From NCBI GenBank assembly GCA_044222395.1, contig JBGANK010000012.1, forward strand, positions 1 through 64,000: DNA of 64,000 nt, read 5' to 3'. Shown here in pieces: positions 34,572 to 43,265 of the stretch. Each line of letters starts with the position of its first letter. Position 1 is the first letter of the stretch. Position numbers and translations under genes: made by a program. The notes beneath the pieces are model-generated. The model was not told the origin of the DNA. It ran no database searches and saw only the letters and a list, made by a program, of their open reading frames with translations. Source of the stretch: JAEUMD01 sp044222395 (GTDB lineage: Bacteria > Pseudomonadota > Alphaproteobacteria > Rhizobiales > Hyphomicrobiaceae).

Positions 34572-35915
34572 ATGTCACATCCGCACGAGCGCAGCCGAAA
34601 TCTGGCTGTAGTGCCCCTGAAAGTTGAGAAGCGAACCGCCTCCGCGTCCCGCGGAGCAACTCGGTATGTTGTTCTGGGCGTTGTCGTTGCCATCTCTGCA
34701 CTCGATCCGATGCAGTGGGGCATTCCAGCAAGCCAAGCCTCGGACTTTCCGCGCTTTGTGGCGCAGCCTCAGATCAGCACGATGCAGCAGGCATTGCTCG
34801 CATATTCGGCGTCGGCGCTGACTGAAGACCCGCGGCGGGTGCCCTCGTTCATTGGGTCAGGCGCAGCCCGAGCCTTGAATTCCGCGATGTTGCCGCTGGC
34901 GGCGCCGATGCCGGGTTTCGGTCCGGAACTGTCGACGTTCGACTTTCACGAGACGATGTTGAAGGCTCGCCGTGATGCGGGCGACGCCCGAGCCTTGTCC
35001 GATGTCGTTTCCCGCCGTGCCGCCGCCATCAGCGAACGAATGCTCGCAGGTCACGAGCCGCAGGTCCCTGAAGGCGCGCTGGCTACTGCTGCTGCAGCAG
35101 AACCATCGCAATCACAGGAACTCGCACAGCATTTCGCGTTCGCGGCAGCGGCGCCGTTCGAATCCATACCGGTGGAGAATCCTCCCAAGGTCCAGGCAGC
35201 AGCGCCGCAGACGCGGACGGCGCCTCCGGTGGCAGGCAGCCCAGTAGGTGCCAAGTCGCCGTCGGATAAGGCAGCTGTGGCCCTCGCAGAATCCGAATCC
35301 GCCAGCGATCCGGTCGCAGGCGTAGCTAAGCCCGCACCGTTGCCGCGTCCGGCATTGCCGGGCCGCATGACCTTGGGCGCAAGGGTGTCGGCTGACGATG
35401 CGAGCCTTGATCGAGGCGCGGCCCCTCTGGAAGGCTCTGCCGGCGAGAATCTGCCACTGCCCAGCGGTGTCGGCATCATTCCGCCGCGCGCAGGAGCATC
35501 CGTGATCGCGATAAGGACGGTGCCGGTGATGCCGGCGAGTGCTCTTTCAGTGGATGGAGAGGGCGCCAGCGGGCCCGCGCAGTCAGCACCGGATGAACCG
35601 CGCAAGTCCCAGGCGGCGGCCACGAGTTTCGCGCCACTCGCACCACCCAAGGATCGCAGCGGCCAAGCCGAAAGCAAGTCCAAGGGCAACGAGGAGTCAC
35701 GCCATCCCGAGTCCAAGAAATTGAAAGCTGACCCGCGTTCAACGGGCCCCTCCGCCGCGCAGCCCACTGCGGTGGCGCAGCGCACGCCTGCCGCTCCACC
35801 TGCTGAACCTGCCAAACAGGAATCTTGGCTGTTCTCGTGGTTTAAGCCATCGCCGCCGGCCAAGGGCTTTGCCGTTCCAAAGGAGATCGGCGCGTTCGGC
35901 TGGACTGGTGACTGA
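34572..35915 (+). CDS. Hypothetical Ala/Pro-rich membrane-anchored or secreted protein
   Basis: The product has 447 residues from the ATG at MSHPHERSRN. A hydrophobic segment (about 35-55, YVVLGVVVAISAL...) follows a basic stretch and would serve as signal peptide or anchor (possible cleavage after ASQASDF). Residues about 60-170 look folded (helical, SRRAAAISERMLAGHE); the rest is Ala/Pro/Ser-rich low complexity, ending in a short aromatic tail (SWLFSWFKPSPP, IGAFGWTGD). I recognise no family. The frame is open upstream to 34392, but that part reads like chance codons. Confidence 0.55.
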   Translation: MSHPHERSRNLAVVPLKVEKRTASASRGATRYVVLGVVVAISALDPMQWGIPASQASDFPRFVAQPQISTMQQALLAYSASALTEDPRRVPSFIGSGAARALNSAMLPLAAPMPGFGPELSTFDFHETMLKARRDAGDARALSDVVSRRAAAISERMLAGHEPQVPEGALATAAAAEPSQSQELAQHFAFAAAAPFESIPVENPPKVQAAAPQTRTAPPVAGSPVGAKSPSDKAAVALAESESASDPVAGVAKPAPLPRPALPGRMTLGARVSADDASLDRGAAPLEGSAGENLPLPSGVGIIPPRAGASVIAIRTVPVMPASALSVDGEGASGPAQSAPDEPRKSQAAATSFAPLAPPKDRSGQAESKSKGNEESRHPESKKLKADPRSTGPSAAQPTAVAQRTPAAPPAEPAKQESWLFSWFKPSPPAKGFAVPKEIGAFGWTGD

Positions 35916-36157
35916 TCTGTCCCTCCTCGCCGCACTTGAACCTGCATGTCAAGGGCACCCCGGCGCGGCCGCGCCAACAGCTCCGGCCGGTCGCCTGCTC
36001 ACACGCACAATCGCAATAACGAGACTTGTGCGCGGACCGGGCGGGCCGCATAAGGAGCGGACAAAAGGTAGCCGGAACCACTGGCTCCCGCACGTGCCGA
36101 TCGCAGAGTCCGCAGACTAACCAGCCCCAACCGCCACCACAACGAGAGCCCGCATTC

Positions 36158-37540
36158 ATGTCGACCCGCGTCGAAGGCGCCGAGAGCCCGCTCGTGCGCT
36201 CCACCGATGATCTGGTGGCCTGGATCGCCGCTGGCGAGAAGCCGGAGGCGAATTGGCGCATCGGCACCGAGCATGAGAAGTTTGTGTTCTATACCGACAC
36301 GCGCCAGCCCGTGCCCTATGACGGCGATCGCGGCATCCGCGCATTGATGGAGGCGATGGTCGATTGCTGCCGCTGGGTGCCGATCAACGAGGGCGATCAC
36401 ATCATCGCCTTGCGCCGGCCGGAGGGCGAGATCGGCGGCACCATCAGCCTCGAGCCCGGCGGCCAATTCGAGCTGTCCGGCGCGCCAGTGACCACATTGC
36501 ACGAGACCGCGGCGGAGACCGAGGAGCATCTCTACGAAGTGCTCCGTGTCGGTGAGCGGCTGGGCATCGGCTTCCTTGGCGTCGGCTTCTCGCCCAAGTG
36601 GGCACTCGCCGAGACACCGCGCATGCCCAAGGAGCGCTACGCGGTAATGACCCGCTATATGCCCCAGGTTGGCAGCCGCGGCCTCGACATGATGTACCGG
36701 ACCGCCACCATTCAGGTGAACCTCGATTTCGCCAGCGAGGCGGACATGGTGCAGAAGCTGCGCGTGTCGCTCGCCCTGCAGCCCATCGCCACGGCCCTGT
36801 TCGCGTCATCGCCGTTCACCGAGGGGCGCCCGAACGGCTTCAAGTCGATGCGCAGCGAGGTCTGGCGCGACACCGATAAGGCGCGGACCGGGCTGTTGCC
36901 TTTCGTTTTCGAGCCGGGCATGGGCTATCAGGCCTATGTCGATTACGCGCTCTCCGTGCCGATGTACTTCGTCTATCGCAATGGCCGCTACATCGACGTC
37001 GCCGGCCGCTCGTTCCGCGATTTCATGGCCGGCCGGCTGCCGGGTCTCGAAGGCGAGCACCCCACGCTCGACGACTGGTCAGACCACCTCACCACGCTCT
37101 TCCCAGAGGTCCGCATGAAGCGCTTCCTGGAGATGCGCGGAGCCGACGGCGGGCGCTGGGGCCGCATAGTTGCACTTTCGGCGCTGTGGGTCGGCCTGCT
37201 CTATGACGAGACCGCTCTGGCGGGTGCCTGGGATCTGGTCAAGAACTGGACCCGCGAGGAACGTGACCAACTGCGCCGGGACGTGCCCCGCCACGCTCTG
37301 GACACGCCGTTCCGCAAGGGCAGCGTACGAGATGTTGCCGCCGAGGTCTTGACCCTATCGCGCATCGGTCTGCGCAACCGCCGCCGCCTGGATCGCCTGG
37401 GGCAGGATGAGACGATCTACCTGGCTCCCGTCGAGGACGCTGTCGCGCGCGGCAAGACCTGCGCCGACGAACTGCTTGAAAGGTACAACGGACGCTGGGG
37501 CGGATCGGTGGATCCGATGTTCTCCGAGTTCGCGTTCTGA
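36158..37540 (+). CDS. gshA: Glutamate-cysteine ligase (plant/alphaproteobacterial type)
   Basis: GshA joins glutamate and cysteine by the gamma-carboxyl, the committed step of glutathione synthesis. The 460-residue protein fits the plant-like GCS group found in alphaproteobacteria: GTEHEKFVFY, GDHIIALRRPEGEIGGTISLEPG (shown here by its ends only), LGVGFSPKW, RYMPQVGSRGLDMMYRTAT, and MRGADGG with the substrate-binding Arg. The ATG at MSTRVEG is preceded by GAGAG. gshB is not in the window. Confidence 0.94.
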   Translation: MSTRVEGAESPLVRSTDDLVAWIAAGEKPEANWRIGTEHEKFVFYTDTRQPVPYDGDRGIRALMEAMVDCCRWVPINEGDHIIALRRPEGEIGGTISLEPGGQFELSGAPVTTLHETAAETEEHLYEVLRVGERLGIGFLGVGFSPKWALAETPRMPKERYAVMTRYMPQVGSRGLDMMYRTATIQVNLDFASEADMVQKLRVSLALQPIATALFASSPFTEGRPNGFKSMRSEVWRDTDKARTGLLPFVFEPGMGYQAYVDYALSVPMYFVYRNGRYIDVAGRSFRDFMAGRLPGLEGEHPTLDDWSDHLTTLFPEVRMKRFLEMRGADGGRWGRIVALSALWVGLLYDETALAGAWDLVKNWTREERDQLRRDVPRHALDTPFRKGSVRDVAAEVLTLSRIGLRNRRRLDRLGQDETIYLAPVEDAVARGKTCADELLERYNGRWGGSVDPMFSEFAF

Positions 37541-37748
37541 TCCAAATCGGGAGATGTGGCGCGGCCGTCGCAGTGGAACGTGGTAAATGGCTGCTACGGG
37601 CAGGCGTGAGCCGAGTTCCGCCGCATCCTTCAGGCTACATTCATCGACCCCCAGCTAGCCTGGCAAGCTGCTGTGGGGCAGGATGCGTCGGATTGATCCG
37701 CACGGATATCGTCTGACGCAGGTGTGGTGCGGTTTCCGGAGGTCCGGT

Positions 37749-37958
37749 TTGACCTTTCCAAGGATCATTTCCGTGTTGGTTGTGGCGGCGCTGCTGTGCG
37801 CGTCCGTCATCGCCGCTGGCTATGCGCCCTCGGCAGCTGCCAACGAGTGCGCGGCGAACTGCCGTCAGCAGCATAACCAGTGCCGCATCTCCACCAAGGG
37901 CAACTCCAGCTGCGATGCGCGCCTGCAGCAGTGCCTGCAATCCTGCATGAAGCGCTGA
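37749..37958 (+). CDS. Small secreted six-cysteine protein (symmetric C3C6C9C6C3 spacing)
   Basis: From a TTG with a perfect GGAGG six bases upstream the product is 69 residues: a clean signal peptide (FPRIISVLVVAALLCASVIAA) and a mature part of about 40 residues. Its six cysteines are spaced C-x3-C-x6-C-x9-C-x6-C-x3-C (NECAANCRQQHNQC, then SSCDARLQQCLQSCMKR), a mirror-symmetric pattern expected for a disulfide-bonded helical hairpin. A longer version from an ATG at 37683 would put 22 polar residues before the signal core and is less likely. No family is recognised. The repeat copy 3 begins six bases after its stop. Confidence 0.6.
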   Translation: MTFPRIISVLVVAALLCASVIAAGYAPSAAANECAANCRQQHNQCRISTKGNSSCDARLQQCLQSCMKR

Positions 37959-37963
37959 GTCGC

Positions 37964-38089
37964 TAGAGTCTGATCGGCTGAGATGGAACCAGTTCTGGTT
38001 CCAGCGAAGGCGTGATTGAGACTCTCAAACAAAGGCTTAGAGCAGGCCACAGTGGTCGTAGTGATTCCATCAAGGTCAGACCTGCTCTA
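37964..38089. repeat. Dispersed 126-bp palindromic repeat, copy 3
   Basis: Full-length 126-bp copy with TAGAGT...GCTCTA ends. The TGGAACCA/TGGTTCCA stem, GAGACTCTC and the AGAGCAGG...CCTGCTCT pair are intact. Copies 1 and 3 differ at about 17 positions, mostly in the region inside the second stem. It lies between the six-cysteine protein gene and the end of lutC. Confidence 0.85.
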
Positions 38090-38126
38090 AATGCTGCCTC
38101 TCGGGGCGGCACGCAGGCAGTGCATC

Positions 38127-38801
38127 TCAGCCCACGATCACCACACACAGGCTGCGCGGCCCATGCGCGCCAATGACGATCTTGCCGCCGATATCGGCCG
38201 TGCGAGAAGGTCCCGAGACATAGTTGAGCGTTCGCGGCATGCCACCCGCGCCGAACTGGTGTCGTACCAGCGCATTGGCCTCCTCGTAGCTGCCGACGAT
38301 CGCTTCGCGCGCTACGACGATGATGTGCGTTGCCGGCAGGAACGCCAGCGTAACCGGGTTGTCGCGACCTGCCGCAATGACGAGCGTCCCGGTCTCTGCG
38401 ATCCCGGCAAGGGCGTGGTGAAGGCCGGTCGCATCGTCCGGCTCTGCCGCGCCTTGGCTGACAGTCAGGCCAATGTTGGACGCCCACGGCATCGACGCCA
38501 ATCGCGCGTCGCTGCCCATGCGGATCGCAGCTGGGAGCCCGCGCTCGCCAAGATACCTGGCCACGGTCTGCGGCACGTCGGCGGCGGCACCGACCTCGAT
38601 CACGGTCGCCTGTTGTCCTTCGAGGTACGAGCGAAACAGCGCGATCCGATCTTGAACCGGTCCGGTTGCCCGCGCCGGCACCAAGACCGCCGCATGTGCG
38701 TCGATGCGCCGGCCAGCCACGGCGAGCCTCTCCGCATCGCCGGCCTTGACCTTGAGCGAGCTGCGGATCCGTCCGAGGATGGCCGTGCGGGCAGAGCTCA
38801 T
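38127..38801 (-). CDS. lutC: LutC/YkgG family (LUD-domain) lactate utilization protein
   Basis: A 224-residue LUD-domain protein, third subunit of the LutABC L-lactate oxidation complex. Recognisable stretches are LGRIRSSLKV at the start, VQDRIALFRSYLEG, IGLTVSQGAAEPDDATG, AGIAETGTLVIAAG and the Gly-rich C-terminus DIGGKIVIGAHGPRSLCVVIVG. Its ATG overlaps the lutB stop (ATGA), so translation is coupled. Confidence 0.9.
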   Translation of the reverse strand: MSSARTAILGRIRSSLKVKAGDAERLAVAGRRIDAHAAVLVPARATGPVQDRIALFRSYLEGQQATVIEVGAAADVPQTVARYLGERGLPAAIRMGSDARLASMPWASNIGLTVSQGAAEPDDATGLHHALAGIAETGTLVIAAGRDNPVTLAFLPATHIIVVAREAIVGSYEEANALVRHQFGAGGMPRTLNYVSGPSRTADIGGKIVIGAHGPRSLCVVIVG

Positions 38802-40225
38802 CGCGGTACCCCCCGTTGAGTTTCCACCCACAGCTGCTGGAACGTGCGCCCTTGCGGCGCTGCCAGATCGCGGTGCCGCGTCCATGCGCCGGCAAGTGGA
38901 AACCAGCCGAAACGGCCGCGTCCGCGCCCTGCCGCGCCGAGCATCGCCGCGGCGAACCGCATCGCCAGGTGATAGAGCCGCGGCCGCTTGGCGAGCCCGG
39001 CCCACATGCCGAGCGCCATGCGCTGGAATAGTGGTGGTTGGCCTGCCTCGAAGTCCGCCTCGCGCCACTGTCGCATCAGCTTCGGCAAAGGAATTCGCAT
39101 CGGGCAGACACTCTCGCAGCGCCCGCAGAACGTGGAGGCGTTGGGCAGATTGGCGCCCTTGCCGATGCCGATGAGCGCCGGCGTCAACACTGCCCCGATC
39201 GGACCGGGATAGACCCAGCCGTAGGCATGACCGCCGACCACGCCGTAGACCGGGCAGTGGTTCATGCACGCCCCGCAGCGGATGCAGCGCAGCACCTCAC
39301 GGAACCGGCTGCCCAGAAGCTCCGAGCGGCCGTTGTCGAGCAGCACGACGTGATACGCCTGCGGCCCGTCGACGTCGCCGGGACGCCGCGGTCCTGTCGA
39401 TAGCGTGGCGTAGGTGGTGCATTCCTGTCCGGTGGCCGAACGTGCCAGCAGCCGCAGCAGCGTCGCCAGGTCCTCGCGCGTTGCCAGCACTTTGTCGATC
39501 GACGTGATGACGATGTGCACACGCGCCAGCGACTGCGTCAGGTCGCCGTTGCCCTCGTTGGTCACGATCACCGAGGACCCCGTCTCGGCGATCAGGAAAT
39601 TGGCGCCCGTGATGCCGACGTCGGCGCTGAGGAACTTCTGCCGCAGCACCTTGCGCGCCTCGCCGACGAGGTCGGACGGCTCGACCAGCGGCCTATCCTT
39701 GGGCAGGTCCGAATGCGTGCGGCGGAAATCAGCCTCGACCTGCTCCTGCGTCAGGTGGATCGCAGGTGCAATGATGTGGCTCGGCGTCTCGCCGCGGATC
39801 TGCAGGATGTATTCGCCAAGATCGGTTTCCACCACCTCGATGCCGGCGCCTTCGAGTTCTGCATTAAGACCGATCTCTTCCGAGATCATCGACTTGCCCT
39901 TGGTGACGAGCTTGGCGCCCTCCGCCCGGCACAGCTCCAGGATGATGCGTCGCGCGTCGGCTGCGGTTTCCGCCCAGTGGACATGCGCGCCCGCCGCAGT
40001 GGCGTTCTTTTCGTAGATCTCCAGGTAGACGTCGAGCAATTCGAGCGTCTCGTTCCTGAGATCCCGCCCGACGTCGCGAAGGCTTTCGAATTCCGGCAGC
40101 TTGTCGCGCGCTGCGGCGCGCAGGGCGACCAGACCACCCGGCAGTCCGGCGAGGGCACCCTGCAGCTGTGCAACCTTGAGCGCGGCCGTCTCGTTGTCCT
40201 TGAAGTGTGGCGTCTCGATCTGCAT
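38798..40225 (-). CDS. lutB: LutB iron-sulfur protein of the lactate oxidation complex
   Basis: The 475-residue protein has an N-terminal LUD domain (VTKGKSMISEEIGLN, GANFLIAETGS, VTNEGNGDL) and a C-terminal ferredoxin-like domain with two 4Fe-4S motifs, CIRCGACMNHCPVY and CGRCESVCPM. It passes electrons from lactate oxidation to the respiratory chain. The ATG at MQIETPHF has GGGAG four bases upstream; an ATG at 40258 is possible. Gene order in transcription is lutA, DUF465 gene, lutB, lutC. Confidence 0.92.
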   Translation of the reverse strand: MQIETPHFKDNETAALKVAQLQGALAGLPGGLVALRAAARDKLPEFESLRDVGRDLRNETLELLDVYLEIYEKNATAAGAHVHWAETAADARRIILELCRAEGAKLVTKGKSMISEEIGLNAELEGAGIEVVETDLGEYILQIRGETPSHIIAPAIHLTQEQVEADFRRTHSDLPKDRPLVEPSDLVGEARKVLRQKFLSADVGITGANFLIAETGSSVIVTNEGNGDLTQSLARVHIVITSIDKVLATREDLATLLRLLARSATGQECTTYATLSTGPRRPGDVDGPQAYHVVLLDNGRSELLGSRFREVLRCIRCGACMNHCPVYGVVGGHAYGWVYPGPIGAVLTPALIGIGKGANLPNASTFCGRCESVCPMRIPLPKLMRQWREADFEAGQPPLFQRMALGMWAGLAKRPRLYHLAMRFAAAMLGAAGRGRGRFGWFPLAGAWTRHRDLAAPQGRTFQQLWVETQRGVPR

Positions 40226-40402
40226 TTCGCTCCCGGAGCGCGGCGCCGGCTCGGTCATGCCAGCTCGAATACTCGGCCTGCAGCGGTCTCTGATCTGCGC
40301 TGTTGGGCGCCTCGCGGTCCGCAGGCAACGACCGGACAAGCCACGATAGGCCGCCCGCGCGCGGTGTCAAAGCATGATTGTTCGCCCCGCTCCATCAAAC
40401 GG

Positions 40403-40436
40403 CAACGGCTGCGACGGTCGCCCGTCGCAGCCGTTG
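40403..40436. repeat. Long inverted repeat between the DUF465 gene and lutB
   Basis: A perfect 14-bp stem CAACGGCTGCGACG/CGTCGCAGCCGTTG closes a six-base loop. Neither side has a T-tract, so it may stabilise or process the lut transcript rather than end it. Confidence 0.5.
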
Positions 40437-40489
40437 ATTGTCACAAGCCGTCGCGTGCCGCACGGGAAGACGTCTCGGCCGCCGGCAGT

Positions 40490-40726
40490 TCAGCCGTGCA
40501 GCATCTTGAAGATTTCGTCTTTGAGGCGCAGGCGGTGCAGCTTCAGGTTCTCGAATTCCTCGTCGGAGACGTTGATGCCGGCGGCCTCGACCCGATGAAC
40601 CTCCCGGTTCACGTGATGATATTCGTCAAAGAGCTTCGAGAAGTGCGCATTGTGCATCTTCATGTCGTGGATCTTGTCTTTGTATTCGGGAAACTCTTCG
40701 GGGATTTCATGCGGTACGTGCGTCAT
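40490..40726 (-). CDS. DUF465/YdcH family small protein
   Basis: A 78-residue, highly charged, all-helical protein (HDMKMHNAHFSKLFDEYHHVNREVHRVE, shown to 20 residues: MKMHNAHFSKLFDEYHHVNR) with the YdcH/DUF465 core and C-terminal LKLHRLRLKDEI. It probably forms a coiled-coil dimer; function is unknown. GGAGTG upstream of the ATG is a strong ribosome-binding site. It sits between lutA and lutB in the same orientation, about 100 bp after lutA, which is not the usual lut layout. Confidence 0.9.
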   Translation of the reverse strand: MTHVPHEIPEEFPEYKDKIHDMKMHNAHFSKLFDEYHHVNREVHRVEAAGINVSDEEFENLKLHRLRLKDEIFKMLHG

Positions 40727-40825
40727 CCTCGCTTCACTCCTTGTCGTTCCGTCTTGTCGGGCGCTCGTATGGCGCCATGGTTCGGATGGGCATCTTGCCG
40801 ACGCCCTCTTAGCCTAAGCCTCCGG

Positions 40826-41629
40826 TCATGTCTTCCCGGTTCGGGGCGGCTCGCCGATCGGTGCCGCGTCAAGATCACCCGCCAGCACCTCCGCGACGTG
40901 GCGCACCGCGATCTGACGCCCCTGCCGCTGCAGCTTGCCGGCCATGTTGAGAAGGCATCCAAGGTCGCCTGCCAGTAGCAGGTCGGGACGGGCGGCAACG
41001 ATGTTGTCCACCTTCTTCTCCACCATGGCGTTCGAGATGTCGGGGAATTTGACCGAGAACGTGCCGCCGAAGCCGCAGCATATCTCCGAGTCTGCCATCT
41101 CGACGAGTTCCAGCCCCTTGATGGAAGTCAACAGCTGGCGCGGTTGCGCCTTGATACCCAGTTCGCGCAGGCCCGAGCAGCTGTCATGATAGGTCACACG
41201 GCCCGGCGCCGGCCCCTGCAGCGATCGATCGATCGCTTTCATGCCCCGCACGTCGACCAGGAACGAGACGAGTTCGTGAACCCGCGCCGCGAAGGCTTCA
41301 GCTTGCGCCAGTGCGCTTGCATCATCTGCGAACAGCCGCGGATAGTGCGATTTCAGCATGCCGGTGCACGAGCCCGAGGGCGCCACGACGTAGTCGCATC
41401 CCTCGAACGCGGCCATCGTCTGCAGCGCCAGCGCGCGCGCATAACGACGGTCGCCGGAGTTGTAGGCGGGCTGCCCGCAGCAGGTCTGTCCCTGCGGCAC
41501 CACAACGTCGCATCCTGAGGAGTTGATGAGTTTGACCGCGGCGAAGCCGACGGACGGGCGCAACACGTCCACCAGGCACGTCACGAACAGTCCGACGCGA
41601 GGGCGGGTGCCTGATGCAGTCTCAGTCAT
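40826..41629 (-). CDS. lutA: LutA/YkgE family CCG-domain protein of the lactate oxidation complex
   Basis: The 267-residue product carries the two cysteine-rich (CCG) domains that define LutA and related heterodisulfide-reductase-like subunits: TCCGQPAYNSG in the first half and EICCGFGGTFSVKFPDIS in the second, plus PSGSCTGM and YHDSCSGLRELG. It acts with LutB and LutC in L-lactate oxidation. It is the first gene of the lut group; a cytochrome c gene lies 133 bp upstream. Confidence 0.92.
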   Translation of the reverse strand: MTETASGTRPRVGLFVTCLVDVLRPSVGFAAVKLINSSGCDVVVPQGQTCCGQPAYNSGDRRYARALALQTMAAFEGCDYVVAPSGSCTGMLKSHYPRLFADDASALAQAEAFAARVHELVSFLVDVRGMKAIDRSLQGPAPGRVTYHDSCSGLRELGIKAQPRQLLTSIKGLELVEMADSEICCGFGGTFSVKFPDISNAMVEKKVDNIVAARPDLLLAGDLGCLLNMAGKLQRQGRQIAVRHVAEVLAGDLDAAPIGEPPRTGKT

Positions 41630-41762
41630 ACGCTACACCTCGTCACTTGGTCCGCGTGGATCGGGCCAGCAACGATGCTGGCCCTTGCAGAAGCCTATGC
41701 CAAGAGCCAATCGAAGCTCGCGCTAGTCAAGGCCGACGTTATGCCGCCACCGCGAGCTGCAC

Positions 41763-42152
41763 TCACTTCAGCGTCTTCAGGTATCCGATTAGGTCGGCCC
41801 GGTCCTTCTCGCTCTTGATGCCCGTGAATGCCATCTTGTTGTTCGGCAGGTAGGTCGTCGGCGATTCCAGGTAGCCGTTGAGCGTCACGTCGTCCCACGC
41901 CAGCTTTTTCGCCCCGGCCTGCTTCATCGCTTCCGAATAGTTGAACCCTTCGACGCCGCCGGCAATGCGTCCGATGATGCCGTTGAGTTGCGGCCCGACC
42001 TTGTTTTTCGCGCCCGCCCCGGCGTCATGGCAGGCGCGGCACTTCTTGAATTGCGCCGCGCCGTTCTCGAGATCCTGCGCCGCCGCAGGTGGCGCGCAGG
42101 CAAAGGCAGTCAGCAAGAGGACGGCCGCACTGCGTGTCGGTAACAAGCTCAT
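41763..42152 (-). CDS. Class I c-type cytochrome (c2/c550-like)
   Basis: A 129-residue exported cytochrome: signal peptide (AAVLLLTAFACAPPAAA), heme motif CRACH near the start of the mature protein, NKVGPQLNGIIGR, and axial Met in NNKMAFTGI. It belongs to the soluble monohaem c2-like group. It lies between the lut and glc genes on the lut strand and is a plausible electron acceptor for the flavin/Fe-S oxidases, though this is inference. Start ATG has GGGAG ten bases upstream. Confidence 0.9.
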   Translation of the reverse strand: MSLLPTRSAAVLLLTAFACAPPAAAQDLENGAAQFKKCRACHDAGAGAKNKVGPQLNGIIGRIAGGVEGFNYSEAMKQAGAKKLAWDDVTLNGYLESPTTYLPNNKMAFTGIKSEKDRADLIGYLKTLK

Positions 42153-42192
42153 GGGCAATTCACTCCCGTTCGTGGCGTGTGTTTGGGCTCAT

Positions 42193-42244
42193 GGGGGTGC
42201 CGCATACCCCCCAGTCATGGCAGCGGCCGGAGCAAAGTCCGGCC
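42193..42244. repeat. Two tandem hairpins between lysR and the cytochrome c gene
   Basis: GGGGGT...ACCCCC (42193-42211) and GGCCGG-agcaaagt-CCGGCC (42225-42244) sit in the gap downstream of the LysR stop. They may end the lysR transcript, although no T-run follows. Confidence 0.4.
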
Positions 42245-42287
42245 GGCCATGAACTCCTGATGATACGGAATAAGAACGGCTTGGCAA

Positions 42288-43265
42288 TCAGCCGCTATGC
42301 GCGCCCGACCGCGCCTTACGGCTCTTCGCAGCCGCAGGAGCACGCGGCGTCGGCTCCTTCATGGCCTTCGCGGCGCTGCCGTTGATTGGGGCTTGTGCCA
42401 GCAAGGTCGCGGGCGAGGGGCTCTTGCGCTCCTCGGGCGGATGCGCGGAATAGACCTCTGTCAGGAACTCGATGAACACGTTAACCTTGTTGGGCATGAA
42501 CTCGCGGCACGGATAGACGGCGAAAATACCCACATTGGAGGACCCGCGATATTGCGGCAGGACCACCTCGAGCGCGCCTGACGCAAGCTCTGGCCCAATG
42601 TCCCACCGCGACCGCAGCGCAATCCCCAGCCCGGCGAGCAGCGCCTCGCGAACGAACTCGGCCGAGTTCGAGCGGATATTGCCGCGCACCCGCGCCTGCA
42701 CATGCCCTTCCGGCCCTTCCAGACGCCACACGTCCTGCGCACCCGCCAGCAGGCAGTTGTATCGTTCCAGATCCGTCAGCGACTTCGGCCGCCCGGCCTG
42801 CTGCAAGTACTTGGGCGACGCACACAACACGCGGTCGTCGTTGGCGAGCTTGCGTGCCACCAGCGAGGAATCGCGCAATTCGCCGATGCGGATGGCGACG
42901 TCGAAGCCATCGCGGATGATGTCGACGAAATTGTCCGTAAGGTGCATTTCGATTTCGATGTCGGCATATCGCGACAGGAAATCCGGCAGGTGAGGTGCGA
43001 TATGCAGCCGGCTGAAGGCGGTTGGCGCGGTGACTTTCAGGACGCCGCGTGGGCGTGTGTTGCGGCGGCTGACGAAGTCCTCGGCCTCTTCGATCAGGCT
43101 GAGGATGTCGACCACGCGCTTGAAATAGCCCTCTCCGGTCTCCGTCAGCGTCAGGTGGCGCGTGGTGCGTTGAAACAGGCGTGCCCCGAGCCGGTCTTCG
43201 AGCAAGCTGATGCGCTTTGACACGACGGCAGGCGAAAGCCCCATCTCGCGCCCAGCCGCTGACAT
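42288..43265 (-). CDS. LysR-family transcriptional regulator, N-terminus probably frameshifted
   Basis: The frame starts MSAAGREMGLSPAVVSKRI, which is the middle of the LysR helix-turn-helix; helix 1 and the usual MDxLxxLxxFVxV start are missing. The rest is normal: RLFQRTTRHLTLTETG, hinge, and an effector domain (VRIG-like IRIGELRDSSLV, GIALRSRWDIG). A 45-residue Lys/Ala/Pro-rich tail extends the C-terminus. Immediately upstream, an adjacent frame reads DLFRVPPT in place of the expected FVRVxET, so a one-base indel near 43266-43275 is likely. It separates lut/cytochrome genes from glcDEF and may regulate either. Confidence 0.7.
   Translation of the reverse strand: MSAAGREMGLSPAVVSKRISLLEDRLGARLFQRTTRHLTLTETGEGYFKRVVDILSLIEEAEDFVSRRNTRPRGVLKVTAPTAFSRLHIAPHLPDFLSRYADIEIEMHLTDNFVDIIRDGFDVAIRIGELRDSSLVARKLANDDRVLCASPKYLQQAGRPKSLTDLERYNCLLAGAQDVWRLEGPEGHVQARVRGNIRSNSAEFVREALLAGLGIALRSRWDIGPELASGALEVVLPQYRGSSNVGIFAVYPCREFMPNKVNVFIEFLTEVYSAHPPEERKSPSPATLLAQAPINGSAAKAMKEPTPRAPAAAKSRKARSGAHSG

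Noticed and set aside
38090..40339. Long plus-strand frames opposite lutC and lutB
   Set aside because: They are antisense shadows of high-GC genes; the minus-strand proteins have clear family motifs.
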